Positions 34,601 to 47,338 of a DNA stretch of 64,000 bases are shown here, piece after piece. This DNA comes from Sodiomyces alkalinus F11. Lineage: Eukaryota > Ascomycota > Sordariomycetes > Glomerellales > Plectosphaerellaceae. Below the pieces are notes generated by a model. The model was not told the origin of the DNA. It did no database searches and saw nothing but the letters and a program-made list of their open reading frames with translations. Every line of letters starts with the position of its first letter. Within the stretch, counting starts at the first letter, position 1. The translations under genes were made by a program, and so were the position numbers. Location: the NCBI RefSeq assembly GCF_003711515.1, contig NW_021167079.1, positions 5,946,385-6,010,384 of the forward strand. The letters are read 5' to 3'.

Positions 34601-35219
34601 GCGATCGCGTGTCTGTCTCGCACCAAAGATTAGAGGCTGCCCCCAAAAATGACTGTGAAGTTACCATTACTGACCTTGTTCACCTGTTGTGTCTGCTGTA
34701 TCTTCGTCTTGAGAAGCTTTTCGATGCCGTTTTGGACTATCTTTCGACGCTCCTTCATCCCTCCTGCAAATGCTGCAAGGGGTTCCTCAAGCTCGGTTTT
34801 CATCTGCGCGGCAATGCTCTGATGTTGTCTTCCCATGGCTTCGAGCTCGCCGCGAACCGTATCAAGCGATGTTCTAAGACTCCCCATCTCCTGCGATCCG
34901 AGCGGCTTGCGACACAACGAGAGTATTTTACGCGCATATTCGTCTTCTAGAGAGGCGCGTGCTATGGTAAAACTGTCAGTCCACGTTAGGCTTATCAAAG
35001 GGCAATATAGACGGACCACTGTAAAAAGACTTGAGCTCATCACACGTCTGTTTGGCTGCCTGCATACGCTCCAACAGGGGCCCAACACCAGCATCGTCCT
35101 TGCCCCAGAAGTTGTTGGCAACTTTGGAAGTTAGCTTTCTCCCAAACCCTAAATTATTGATGGGGAGGCCGCATACAGGACATAGAAATCGCTGGGCCTT
35201 CCGCTGAGAGAACCGCCAT
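31681..35219 (-). CDS. F-BAR and SH3 domain protein (Cdc15/Imp2-like, cytokinesis)
   Basis: Five exons: 35177-35219, 35020-35121, 34675-34961, 31921-34612 and 31850-31681, giving 1097 aa (or 1085 from the second ATG, MSFANNFWGKDDAG). The F-BAR domain at about 14-280 contains FWGKDDAGVGPLLERMQ, LKSFYTRASLEDEYARKI and NKTRDRYEQECLKIKGYL. It dimerises and binds curved membrane. A long disordered middle follows, including a tandem array at about 350-540 of 24-residue units around PRMMPQ. The last 57 residues are an SH3 domain (ARAMYMYQAAIPEELGF, GWWEAEI, GLVPSNYLQ). This is the Cdc15/Imp2/Hof1 plan of contractile-ring and septum proteins. The SH3 domain was recovered only by splicing: a donor at TTTG|GTAAGA joins CAG|CGAGAG. 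The family is secure; the exact orthologue is not. Confidence 0.9.
33440..33990 (-). repeat. coding minisatellite of 72-nt units in the F-BAR gene
   Basis: The RMM (on + strand catcat) anchor recurs at 33521, 33593, 33665, 33737, 33815, 33887 and 33959. Spacings are 72, 72, 72, 78, 72 and 72 nt, so all units keep frame. The units encode Gln/Arg/Ser-rich segments with PRMMPQ-like cores. Confidence 0.92.
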
Positions 35220-36670
35220 ACTGACGAGCGTTGGAAGTTCTCAGCTCCGGGAATGAAGAAGCCGGCCAGATATCTCGGAATGTGTTGTGTGGCGCCAGCG
35301 CAGTTAAAAGATGCAATAGACGGAATAAAGGGCTCTAAGACACGGTGACTCGTGAAGTATGACAGATGGGGAAAGAACAGACACTTTAGGTTGGCAAGTA
35401 CTGATGCATCGTAATCGCATTTACACTTAACGAACCGTCGTTGCCACAGCAACAATCGAGTTTCTGTGGATATGATTACTGTACATTGGACAGAGACACA
35501 CGTGATGACCATGCAGTTGGGCATCCTCCGTACCTCCGTATACCCCTGCAAATCCCAGCCCGTCAAGCACAGCAGCGCGGAAAGTATTGATACCTACCTG
35601 GTACTATTTCGCATTACTTACAATACTTTCTCGGAGGTTCACTTGTGAAGGTGATGCATCAAACCTCCCACCGCAACGCCTTAGCAAGGTATTGACACAC
35701 CATCTATCGGTTGAATGCTCGTACCTCTTCGGGTGCTCAAAAATGCACAGAAACTTTTGGTTAGGCTACCAGGAAAGAAATCTGTGCACCTTATGCGGCC
35801 AAGACGTTGCCAGCACCCTACCTAGGTACCTACCTCAGGTAGGGTATCTAACTTGACTATAAAGTATCCTGTACTTTGTGGTAGGTTGAGTCTGTCGCAA
35901 AGTAAATCCGTGGTGCTGATTTTATGTGGTAAGATACTTCGTAAAGTTGTCAGATGATATAAGGTACCTATACGTAGAGATATAGTCACGTGATATCACA
36001 AGCTACTCCACGGGGTACCCTAGGGACATGCTAGGTAAGTCCTCCGCAAGTTAATAAGTGGCAGTCCGAATACTTCGTACGAAGTACCTCTCGAGCCTGA
36101 CCCACAGAAGTAGTCTACCCCAGCTGCCGTGGCCTCCAAACTCTCTCTGGCTCTTTCCCTGGTGACCAATTTCTCCTTCCTCTGACCACCTCTCCACCCA
36201 CCAGACATCACGACGACTTCGACCTTGCGAATATAGTGGGGTTACAGCTCACCAGAAGACCCTTTTCTCTTAGGGAGCACTGTCCATTTTCTATCTGAGC
36301 GACATATCACCTTGACGCGTCGAAGGACGACAGACTGTGCTCGCTGACATCGATCGTACATTCTTCAGCCACCTCTGCTAGCCCTGTCTGTGCCTCGGTC
36401 AGGACAACGAAGTGCCGACATCTCCAGCGACGCGTCGCAACGCCTTTGCACGAACGGAATCTGCTTACGCTAAATACGTCTCTCCGATCAGCTGCACGAG
36501 CCATCCCATACTCATACTTAGGCGCCTAACCTCGTTTTCGGCGGTTCGTTTCTGTCCGTCCCCTGCTTAGCCAGTTCGGTCAGGTTGGCTACAAACGGGG
36601 AAGCTGCTCTGTTCATTTTCGAACAGACGCTCCGCCTGCCTCGCGAGTCCTGCCCTAGACTACCAACCCC
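35220..36670. promoter_or_regulatory. divergent promoter region F-BAR / NOT1
   Basis: 1.45 kb between opposite starts. It contains a perfect 16-bp palindrome TACTTCGTACGAAGTA at 36071-36086 and dense TACCTAGGTACC words near 35819-35848. No gene was recognised. Confidence 0.6.
36071..36086. repeat. 16-bp perfect palindrome TACTTCGTACGAAGTA
   Basis: Perfect inverted repeat in the F-BAR/NOT1 intergenic region. A one-mismatch copy is at 9602-9617, and shorter relatives occur elsewhere in the window. Confidence 0.9.
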
Positions 36671-39600
36671 ATGGTGCCGCCTTCAAGAGCGGGGTCTTTC
36701 TCACCAAATCCTGCACAGAATTTGCAGACTGGAATCGGCCACTCGCCCAACCCATCGCAAGCAGGTCCATTGAGTGCAGGCACAAGCCCCAGTACAAACA
36801 GCCCGACCGGCAATAGTCCCTTGACCAAGATTGTTGTGGCTCAGGTCTATCTTCTCTTAAGCACCATCAAAGAGAATAACGACCACGCAAAACGGGAAGC
36901 CCAGGTAGATCAACTCAAAAAGGTATGTGCATGGCTAATATCCGTTCCATCGTGAGCTCGCTCTCGCTAAGCTGTCGCCTGGTCGTTAGCTTCTCGATGA
37001 TCACGGCATGGAAGTCTTCTCGAAATACTTCACGCGCCTCGTTGCCGGCAATGCGGGCCAAATTTTCCCGTCCTTGACGAGGCCTGTTTCCAACCCTGGA
37101 AACTATCATCTCCTTGTCGCGGAAATGCGAAAGATCGCCCATGATATCCACCAGGCCACGAAGATAGCCGAGTCCATCGAAACGGGCACTGAGGACATAT
37201 TTCGTGACTTCGATCTCTCGACTTTCATGGAACATTTCAAGCTCGATGCTCTCGAAAAGACTATACTGGCACTAGCTTTCAAACTTGGGTCAAGGTCTGA
37301 CTTGAAGACCAAAGGTGGGTGGCTCAATACTCACCAGTCGAATATGAGTAGTTCACCTTTTTCTGTTGCTAATGTTAATCTCATCGTTAGCTGATGCCAT
37401 ACTCTCCACCAACTTCCCTTCCTTCGTGAACATCTTGGGCCGCCCGGACGTGGAGGATCACGCCGATCTGGAGGACAGTTTCATCGCTGCTATTGTCGAC
37501 CGATTCATCCAGCATCAGCCCCCGAACTTTAATGCAGCGTCCAAAGCAGAGCTCGCGTACAAAGTCCAAGCGCGATGGAATGGAGATCAAGTCCCTCCAC
37601 CTTCGGAAGTACTTGCCGCCTTGGACCTCGTCAGGGTTCTTGCTGACAAGCCCCCGAATGCTCTTGCTCTCTACATGCAGCGAGTTGGCGGTGCCTTCAC
37701 CAGAGACGAAGACACCTGCTTTTTGTATCTGCAGAACCGACCCAATCACGTCCAATTAAACGAAGAACAGGTGTCTATTGCACTTACCTACTCCGCAATC
37801 AGCCAAATTCCGCAATTCGACCCAGCTACCTTGACTGCTGCTCTGCGCCGGGTACTTCCTGCTACGTTCAGGTGGCAGGACGTTGTGTCTTACTTTGATC
37901 AGCGGTCGGCACGGATTTCCTCGCCGCAGTTCTTGCGCCTCTACAATGCACTTCTTCCCATTGCCCGCGACGACCCAGTAACTTTTAACATTGAGCAACT
38001 TTGGGGCGGAAACTGGGAAAACCCAGAGGCACAGCTTTCGTTTATCTGTGCTTTTGCTTCTCTAAGCCCCGACCAGCTTGATGCGAGCACGATACCCGGT
38101 CTTCGCCCGACTCTGACTCTCGACGCGTATGAAGACAGCCCTCCTGAGGTCCAAGAGAGGGCTGCATTTGCGGTAAAGCATCCTCTTGTCTCGGTCGCCG
38201 CCCTCGCCGCTGTATTCCACGTGGCCCTGCACTCGGTACATGCTTCCCAGAGCATCGAAGCGAAACGTCTCTTCCAAGAGGTCGTGGTCCCCAACTTGGA
38301 CATCTTTGTTGTCTCGGCTTTCGGTGTTCCCAAGCCTTGGCCTCCGATGGCTATGGAGACTCTGAATTCCCTCTTCGACAATTTTCTCTACAAGAGATCC
38401 CCAGATTATGATTTCGTTCTAGACAGCTTGTGGAAGAAGGACAGAGAGTGGGTGACGCAGAGGCTCATCGACGCGCACGTTGTCAAGCCAACCGACTTGC
38501 CGCTCGTTTTCGAGCATGCGGTGAAGCACAAGTGGCTCGATGATCTCGTCTCTCTAACAAGCGGCTTTGGCCTGGATCTCGCAGCCCTCGCACACGCCGA
38601 AGGATATCTGGATCTCGTACAGCTGTCTCGCCAGCAATCCGATCGAGCGAATGAAGTGGCTCGCTCGATTCACCAGTTCCTGGCGATCAAGACGAGTCTT
38701 GAGTCTCAGTATCAGCGCCCACCGACAGATGGACAACCTATCGCCAAGACTACGACGCTGCAGGTCAAGACGGTATCAGTTCTTCTGCAAACCCTGGAGG
38801 AGTTCATGCCGAAAGCCCCGGTCCCCGATCTGATCCATGTCCAGCGTTCATGTATCACGGTGTATCCGAGGCTGATCAATTACGGTGAGGGCTTCGACGA
38901 CATCATAGATGCGAATGGTCGGGAGGGGAATGCCCTTCCTCCAGCTGCGAACAACAAGATGGAGGAACATTACAAGAAGATGTACGGGGACGAGCTTCAA
39001 GTTCGGCATATTGTCGACATCCTCCGCCGATACAAGCACTCTCGCGATCCACTCGACCAGGATGTCTTCGCCTGCATGATACATGGCTTATTCGACGAAT
39101 ACTCGCACTACGTGGATTATCCTCTCGAGGCGCTTGCGACAACAGCAGTGCTTTTTGGAGGCATCATTTTGCATAAACTCATTGCCGACTTGCCTCTCAA
39201 AGTAGGGCTCGGCATGATACTTGAAGCCGTCCGGGACCATTCTCCAGAAGCCTCCATGTACAAATTCGGTCTGCAGGCACTCATGCAACTGTTTTCTCGA
39301 TTCAAGGAATGGCCTGGCTTCTGCAAGCAGCTGTTGCAAATTCCCGGCTTGCATGGGACGGAAGCCTGGAAGAGAGCCGAAGATGTGGTTCGAGAGCACG
39401 AAGCAGAGCATTCACAACCCCGTAACGGCGTTGACCCTTCCCCAAGAGGCCCGTCTCTCAGTCACGAACTTACCGCCAACGGGAACCCAGAGGAGTCCCG
39501 ACTTGCTGAACGCCAAACCGCGCCCTTCTCGTCGATCAGTGCAGACGATCCATTCCCGGGCGTTGAATTCGAAGAACCACCGGATGAGACCCGGGGAAAG

Positions 39601-42600
39601 ATCCAGTTCGTGCTGAACAACCTCACGGAGACGACGCTGCAGTCCATGTGCATCGAACTCCGGGATATGCTGGACGAACGCCATCAGCAATGGTTTGCAA
39701 GTCATTTGGTCGCAGAACGCGCCAAGATGCAGCCGAATTACCACCAGGTTTACTTGGAATTGGTCAAGTCCTTCGACGACAAGATTCTCTGGTGGGAAGT
39801 ACTCAGAGAAACGTACCTGAGCGTCGCTCGTATGCTCGATTCGGAGGCTACGGTTTCCAGTCCCACGGAACGTTCACATCTCAAAAATTTAGGCGGTTGG
39901 CTCGGTTTGCTCACCTTGGCAAGAGACAAGCCCATCAAGCATAAGAACATTGCCTTCAAGGAGCTTCTCATCGAGGCACACGACACAAAGAGACTGGTAG
40001 TCGTCCTCCCTTTTGTCTGCAAGGTTCTTATACAGGGTGCACTCTCCACTGTCTTCCGGCCCCCGAATCCCTGGCTCATGGACATCATTCACCTTCTCAT
40101 TGAGCTGTATCATCATGCCGAGCTCAAGCTCAATCTCAAGTTCGAGATCGAGGTCCTCTGCAAGGGTCTCAGCCTTGATCATAAGAGTATCAAGCCCTCG
40201 GGTGAGATCCTGAACCGGGTTGGGCTTGAAAGCCAGGTAGACACGTTGGCCCACGACAGTTTGGAGGCCTTCGAGCGGGTTTCTCTCAATGGCATGGGGG
40301 CCGGTGTCGGCACGGGTCTTTCGCCACAAGCCATTGTTCCATCGATCCCTGACCTAGGCCCGATGATACAGATTCCTCCGACCAATGAGATGGTTGTTTC
40401 TTCGACACGGCTACACGATATTGTGCGCAGTGCTCTCTCGCGGGCCCTTCAGGACATCATACAACCTGTGGTCGACCGGTCCGTCACCATCGCTGCCATC
40501 TCCACGCGCGAAATGATCCGCAAAGACTTTGCCACGGAGCCCGACGAGAACAGGATTCGTACGTCCGCTATCAACATGGTGAAGGCGACCGCCGGAAGCT
40601 TGGCCCTTGTCACATCCAAGGAACCCCTGCGGGGCAACTTCACCAACTACATGCGCAATCTTTCCAACGATCTGCCACAGGGGCTGCCCGAGGGAACAAT
40701 CATCATGTGTGTCAATTCCAATCTGGATCTCGCTTGCAGCATCATCGAAAAGCAGGCCGAGGAACGGGCTGTCCCGGAAATCGAAGATATGATCGAGCCG
40801 GAACTGGAGGCCCGGCGCCGCCATCGGGCTCAGAGACCGAACGAGCCTTATGTGGATCCTGCCCTCAGCCGATGGGCGTGGACAATACCCAACCCGTTCA
40901 AGCTGTCACCGAGCCTCAGTGGACTCAATTCCGAGCAGATGGCGATCTACGAAGACTTCGCCCGTCAACCCCGTACCAGCACGACTATCACAGCAGCCCA
41001 TGCGCCTTCGGCTTCGGACACAACTCGGTCCATTGCCAATGAGGTCCTGTCCGAACAGTTTAGCTCGTTGCCTAATATCCCCACGCCAGCGGAAACGCCC
41101 GTTGTCCAACCGCCGAGTTCGCACTTGCAGGCTTACACCTCTCTCCACGCTCCCGCCGTGGCCAACGGCAGACCGCCTGCGTTCCAGGTGGATGGCCGAG
41201 CGTTGTTCGAGCGAGTCCAGAAGCTTCTTATCGAGCTGCAGCGGGTGGCGACCGAGTCTCGCGAGGAACACTTCGCCGACCTTCCAAGGCCTCATCCCTT
41301 GTTAGATGTCGTGGATGCCTTGGTCCAACACATGATCAAGACGTCTCAGACGTCCGAGGAGTTCGCCATATACGCCGCGGAGCAGATCATTCAGCTCATT
41401 TTCAGCCAAGTGGATGACAACCTGGCTCTTGAATGCCTGGTTCACGTGCTGGAGACGCTAAGAAAGATATCCGGTCCCGCGCTCAACAACCGGGTTGCGT
41501 CGCTGTTTTTGCAGCAGCCGGGCACTAGCTTCCTTCGCTTGCCGCTTCTCGCGGCTCTGCTCAAGACAGACTTGCTGGACTGGGTGAACATTGACATGGC
41601 CATGGCCAAGACATTGCAGCAGCGAAAGGAGGGCTCCTTGGAGTTCCTGGAGCAGATGCTGGACCTAGCTCTGCTTGGCAGCCGCCCGTCGGCATTGTAC
41701 GGCGATTTCGTCCGGAGTCTTGACGCGGCATGGGCGTGGATTCGCGATGATCCGACGTCGACCGTTGGGCAGCGGCTGAAGGCTAAACTTTCGGACCAGG
41801 GGATTGTTCGACCGGGGGCCGTGGACGGCGCCACTACACACCAGCAAGACCAGATGGAGTACGTGTTCGATGAATGGATGCATCTGTGCAACAACCCCAA
41901 TGCTCCCGCAGACTTTGCGCCGCTTTTTATCGTGCAGATCAAGGCAGCCGGGGTTTTGCGAAGCAAAGACGATCTATTCCTCTTCATCAGAGTCGCGCTC
42001 GATATGTCGGTCGACAGGTTCGAGCATGTCGCGCACACAGCCGGGACTGTGACGGATGCCTTCCTCGCGACCGACGCGCTCGCCAAGTTCATCACTGTTC
42101 TCATCAAGTTGCATGAAGAGAACGGCACCAATCCGACCAGTACCCCGATCTTCCTTGACTCGATTCTAGCGCTTCTGGTTCTTACTCTATCCCATCACCA
42201 CCTGCACCGCGCCGAGCATTTCAATCAGAGGGTCTTCCATCGCCTGCTGTCGGTGCTACTGCATGAGGTCGATGCGCTCCCTGAACTTATTCCAGAGAAT
42301 GATCATTTTGATATGCTCCTGAGATTCGCATCAAGGCTAGCGGACATTGGACCCCTACACTTGCCTGGTTTCGTTTACGGCTGGCTATCCCTCATCCAGC
42401 ACCGGGCTTTCCTTCCTAATCTGATGAAGCAGCGCGCGGGGTGGGCTGCTTACAACAAACTCCTCGTCATTCTCCTCGAGTTCGTGGGTGAGCAATTGAA
42501 ATCTCCCGAGCCCACCAGCGTGGCTCGTGACGCGTATCGGGCTACGCTCAAGCTCCTGGTGGTTCTGCAACATGACTTTTCCGAGTACATCGCGGCGTAT

Positions 42601-43436
42601 TCCCATCAGTTGTCGATGTGCCTGCCGCCGCACTGCAAACAGCTCATTAATGCGATCTTGGCCGCCAACCCGGCAGCCAACCCCAAGATGCCGGACCCCC
42701 TGTATCCCGGTCTTCAGGCAGATCGACTTGCAGAAGCGCGGGAGGCGCCGGTCGCCGTGGAGAACATCCTGTCTGTGCTCGCAGACTTCGGCATCCAGCA
42801 TGCCGTGGACCAGGCGCTACAAACGGGCCCTTCGGAAGACAGCCTGGCGCATATTTCTCGAGCGATGATGTCGGACGATGGCCGTGTGACCGGGTTCGGT
42901 CTGGTCCCGATCAGGGCCAATCTTCCTGTCATTGAAGCAGTGGTTCTCTGTATCGGCAAGTACGCCGTGGAGCAGGCTGGACAGGGCGGCGACATGTTCA
43001 ATCCCCGATCTCCGGACGTCATCACGATTTCTCTTCTGGTCCATGAACTTGCGCCCGAGCCTCGATATTATTTGATTGTGAGCATGGTCAATCAGCTGCG
43101 GTTCCCCAACGCCCACACGACGTACTTTAGCAGAGTTCTCCTTGAGATCTTTGGGCGTGACATGAACGATCCGGAGGAAACAGAGATTCGGCAGCAAATC
43201 ACGCGGGTGCTGTGGGAGAGGCTGATCGGATACTGGCCCCAGCCATGGGGTCTGATGATCACCGTCTTGGAACTGCTCAAGAATGAGAAGTACATGTTCT
43301 TCGACCTTCCCTTTGTGAAGGCTGCACCAGAGGTTCGTTACCCTTTCTCCTCTGTCACTGCTGGCGACTTGTGCTAACGGTTTGCACTTGGACTCAGGTT
43401 CTCGAGAGGTTCCATGCCATTCTGCAACGCACTTGA
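36671..43436 (+). CDS. NOT1: CCR4-NOT complex scaffold subunit Not1
   Basis: Four exons: 36671-36922, 36990-37314, 37391-43332 and 43398-43436, giving 2185 aa. It starts with a Ser/Pro-rich disordered leader (MVPPSRAGSFSPNPAQ), then HEAT-type helical repeats. A CAF1-binding MIF4G domain covers about 929-1119 (LNNLTETTLQSMCIELRDML, ELYHHAELKLNLKFEIEVL). The DUF3819 CNOT9-binding segment is at about 1193-1340 (LQDIIQPVVDRSVTIAAIS, YMRNLSNDLPQ). The conserved Not1 C-terminal NOT2/NOT3 platform lies at about 2020-2185 and ends WGLMITVLELLKNEKYMFFD with VLERFHAILQRT. The protein is the cytoplasmic scaffold for deadenylation and transcript turnover. Length is close to yeast Not1. The last exon encodes only 12 residues. 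Call is very secure. Confidence 0.95.
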
Positions 43437-44236
43437 GCTGCGAGATGGGCAATTGAGAACCTCAGAGACTAAATTTCCCTATGGATATTCGCTCCCTCTT
43501 TTATCTTCGCTGGTGCCGAAGGAGAGGTCTTTGAGATAGCTGGATGCCCACTAATTGATGGGTTCTCGCCCTTTCCTGTCTACCTTGTTATCGCTCTGGG
43601 AGTCGTTTTCTCGCGATGGTGTTAACGGACCATTTGGGTTATAGATGGTTTTGGACTGGGTGGTTCCTAAGCTGGCGCGGACAAGGATGAATGTGTAGTG
43701 ACTAAGTAGATTAATGTATAAATAGCGTGGTCAAGGGATCTAGAGAAAAGTGTCCATGAAGTGTTTTATGGTGGTATACGGACTCGTATAGGAGTAATTG
43801 ACATTTTACCTTGAGGTACGAAATATGTCAGATGCCCATAGCCACCTTATCGAGGTGTGACAAACCATATTATATCAGACGTGTGGAGTACCTCGATCCT
43901 ATATATCTATACTTATTTCCCCTAGTTTTTCCCTCATAGTTAGATATCCCCGTGAATTATTACGAGCTTTACTCAAGGTACCTTACCTAGATAAATATAT
44001 ACATAATCTTCCGTACCTTATTTGTGTTCTGACAATTGGTAAGGTGCTAAAAAATCCCAGGGCTCTACCATCACGTGACCCGGTCCGTCAACGCCGTCCC
44101 CTTCACTGTCCTCCCGCCTCGCAAAGACAACTCCATAGTTATGTATGAATATGAGCTTCCCTCGGCCGATCAGAAATTTGTTTGAACGCTTTATTCCTCG
44201 ATGAAATAGACTGGGGTGTTTCTTTCTGGTTCTACA
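43437..44236. other. intergenic region NOT1 / OMS1-like gene
   Basis: 3' flank of NOT1 and upstream region of the methyltransferase gene, AT-rich, with CTCAAGGTACCTTACC-like words at about 43972-43987. No gene was recognised. Confidence 0.5.
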
Positions 44237-45556
44237 ATGCACAATCTTGTGTCTTGTCCCTTACTTGAACGTTTGAAAGTCTGGGGGATCCCATATCGAA
44301 GTTCAATATCAAGGAGGTTCAATTCCTCCAGGGCTTCGCCATCTCGGCTTCAATCACACAGAGCTCAGCAACATGCCATAAACCAACATGGTTCCAAGTT
44401 CGTCTAGCAACGGAAGATGTGTCCCGGGTCCTTTTCTTCCGTACAGTTCACTACTAATAGAGAGGTCAGGGTCAGGCAGAAAAATGTGCCGACATCATCG
44501 GGCGGCGCGGACACCGCCGAGGCCATATTTCGGGCGAGGAAAATCCCCTTGCTTGCGGCTGGGCTAGTGGCACTTGGTTTCGGCGTCTACTTTAGCATGA
44601 TGGTGTCCTCTCTCTCCCGTCAGTCGTCATCAGCATCAACATCGTCATCGTCAACAGCAGATGAGGCTACGCCCACAGGACGCCCACCCGCGTTCTCGCG
44701 GGAGTCGGCGCGCCAGTTTGACCAATGCCTAGATGCGTCGGAGAAAACCATGGGCATTTCTTCACTCCGCAAGGACCTCGGTCGAGCTGTGTCGGGTCAC
44801 GTCATCGAAGTCGCTGTGGGGACGGGCCGAAACATGAGCTTCTACGACTGGAGGAAGATCCTTCCATCATCCCGACGTGGCGGCGAGCCAGTTTCCAAGA
44901 CAGCAACATCGCCGCCGGCCATGTTATCCTACACCGGGGTGGACGTCTCCCCCGATATGCTTGAAGTCGCCATCGAAAAGCTCCCCGGTACTCTTCCGGG
45001 GCTTCGCGGCGTCACCCCCGCCGTCACAACGCAACCGCGAACGGGCGCAGACAAAAAGGGGCTCAAGTTCTTCTCGTTCCTCGACGGCAAACTCAGGCTC
45101 GCCCAATGCGACATACAGCATACCATACCACCCCCTGCCGCCGACTTGACAGGGGGCCAAGAAAAGTACGACACGGTCGTGCAGACGTTTGGGCTCTGCA
45201 GCGTCGCGGATCCTGGACAGGTGATCCGGAACCTGGCCGGCATGGTCAAACCCGGGACCGGCAAGATCATCTTGATCGAGCACGGTCGTGCGCGATGGGG
45301 TATCGTGAACACCCTGCTCGACTGGTCGGCCCCGTCCCATTTCCAGAAGTACGGCTGCTGGTGGAACCGAGACATCGTCGGCATCGTGGAGGCTGCCGCC
45401 GAGAAGACACCTGGCCTACGGGTTGTCCGGGTCGAACGCCCCTTCATCACACAACTGGGGACAACTGTTTGGTTGGAACTGGCAGTTGACCGCATCCATG
45501 GCACAAACACTACCGCCTCTACCGCCACAACACGAGCAAATAATGTTAAGAGTTGA
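44237..45556 (+). CDS. Oms1-like methyltransferase, probably mitochondrial
   Basis: The second exon, 44447-45556, is strongly coding. Its protein has a transmembrane helix (IPLLAAGLVALGFGVYF), a Ser-rich linker and a class I SAM-dependent methyltransferase fold. Visible motifs are GHVIEVAVGTGRN (motif I), YTGVDVSPDML (motif II), TFGLCSVADP and LIEHGRARW. The single helix plus this fold matches yeast Oms1, an inner-membrane methyltransferase-like protein linked to cytochrome oxidase function; the substrate is unknown. I propose a first exon, 44237-44401, in the same frame, with a basic Arg/Ser-rich stretch (SSISRRFNSSRASPSRLQ) typical of a mitochondrial presequence. The exons are joined across a 45-nt intron that contains an in-frame TAG (424 aa in all). 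The donor GTCTAG is poor, so exon 1 is tentative. An alternative is a start at 44417 without presequence. Confidence 0.75.
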
Positions 45557-45973
45557 CTTGAAATTGGTTGGCCATTTGGCTCACTGGCTGCTGCTGCTTC
45601 TTCTACATAACAACGGCGACAGCAAAACCACACCGAAATTAACAAATTTTGAGTGAGGTTTGTTTTGTTTCTCCATTTCCCCCGGCCTTTCTTTCTATCA
45701 TGCCCACCCATCCATCCACCGCACCCTGGGACGCCATTTGTCGCTTTGCATCTCCTACCTTTTGTTTCCTATCCCCCTAATCGACCTCCCAGAAGATGTA
45801 CAACACCGACTTAGAACCATACCCCCCCTGGTTATGTGGCATATCGTATCAAATGAAAATAGAACATGTATCATCGTCATACGGCGGCTCCATATAACAC
45901 TCCGCCAACCATCCGCCGGTCGCGGAATGCGTTTTTCTTTTTTCTTCTCGTTCGGCTTCTGTCCTTTGTTTTC
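45557..45973. other. convergent 3' region OMS1-like / GDS1-like
   Basis: 417 bp between two stop codons. It is the 3' UTR of both genes; nothing else was recognised. Confidence 0.55.
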
Positions 45974-47338
45974 TTAGCACGCATCCAGCAAGCAGTCTAG
46001 CTCGTCGAGTTCGATATCCTCCGGGCTGTGATCCCACTCGAAAAACTTGCCGAGTTTCAGCCAATTGTTGTCTTCGGGATCTTTCCTCGCACTCGACGGA
46101 GGGAAGCATGCGCGCACAGCCGGACTCGTCATGAAGCTGAACGATGCCGTGGTGCCGACCATGCCAGCCTGTCTATCATCAAAGATGTCGTCCCGGATCT
46201 GGTCTTCCGAGTGCCCCTGCTCTGCATTGCTACCCGCCAGGACTTCTCCCGTGAGTTTCCGCTTCTGCAGTCCATCCGCCGTCTGGGTAAACTCCCTCTC
46301 GTCCTTCTCCAGGGGTGGAGAGGTATTCCGCTGGCCTTCCGGATCATGAATCGTGTTGGGCAACGAGCCAACCGGGGTGCTCGGCATGACAACATCGTCA
46401 TCCGCGTCATCGAAATGAGGCGGCGATAGATCAACTTCGGGGGAAGGGCTGAGCTCCCGACGCGCGATATGGTCATCATTGTCGTCATCAGAAGACGACG
46501 ACTCGGAACTGGATATTGATGGGGAGATGACGGATCGAGGGACGCTCTGGTAAAGCGCGGGGAGCGGCAGGCGCGGCCGCGTCGTGAGGTAGTAGAAGGT
46601 TCGGCGGGGATGCAATGGCTCGAGTTCCTTCGCCAGCGGGCAGGGCGCTAGAGCACTCCAGCACGTCCTCTTCAAATACGACGAGAGCCGAGAGGACACG
46701 ATGGCGCAGGGATTGGCGGAACTGAAATCAACCGGGTTAGTTGGAAACGAGGCGGAACACGGTGCGCGAAGGGGCAGAAGGGAGAGGGCTCACTGTCGAA
46801 CGCTAACGAGCTGCTGAGATAAAACATCGGCAAGCTCCTTGATCAGATGCGGTCTATTCGCCGTATCTTCCAGCCGTACGATGACAGCCCCAACGATTTC
46901 GTCGTTGATGCCTTCCAGGTCGATTCTCCTCCCGACGACTTGCTCACGTCTCTCGCCATCCACCGTCGTGTCCCGGCTTTTTGGAGAAGGCGGAGGCGTG
47001 TGCTCGAAGCTCACTACCACATTACCCTCCCGGTGCCGCACTCTGCCTGCATGGACGGGAGGGGTGGCCAGACTTCTGCTGTCTTTGTTGTTGTGGGATC
47101 GCTTCTGCTTCTTGTTTGGATGGCATGTCGGCGACGCGACGGATGGAACGGGACGGGCGGAGTAGCCGGAAATGGGTTTATCGGGGCCTTGAGATGCGGC
47201 GCCGGTAGAAGCAGCAGCAGCAGCAGCAGCTGCTGCTGCCGCTGCTGCTGCCGCCGCCGCTCGTTCAGCGTGAGTGACTGGGACGTGAATCCCAAGTGAC
47301 GACAGGGAGAGCGACTTGCGCCGGGTATTATACGGCAT
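45974..47338 (-). CDS. GDS1-type winged-helix protein
   Basis: Two exons, 46794-47338 and 46721-45974, giving 430 aa. The start MPYNTRRKSLSLSSLGIHVP is the conserved fungal N-terminus of this group. A run of about 17 Ala (encoded near 47212-47265) follows, then a basic region PNKKQKRSHNNK that could be a nuclear signal. The winged-helix part is about 135-240: INDEIVGAVIVRLEDTANRP, LIKELADVL, SANPCAIVSSRLSSYLKR and the PLHPRRTFYYLTTRPRLPLP wing. The C-terminal half is acidic, Ser/Asp-rich and ends LDELDCLLDAC. The group is named after yeast Gds1 and is of poorly defined nuclear function. The domain name is from memory of the family and is likely but unchecked. The intron 46722-46793 (GTGAGC...TTTCAG) restores the conserved RHSANPCAIV. 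Confidence 0.8.
47208..47268. repeat. GCA/GCC (AGC) trinucleotide repeat encoding polyAla
   Basis: On the + strand it reads as agcagcagcagc and gctgctgccgcc runs. In the minus-strand gene it encodes about 17 consecutive alanines, a likely length-variable site. Confidence 0.9.

Noticed and set aside
41442..42131. 229-aa minus-strand frame opposite NOT1
   Set aside because: Antisense shadow of the Not1 exon.
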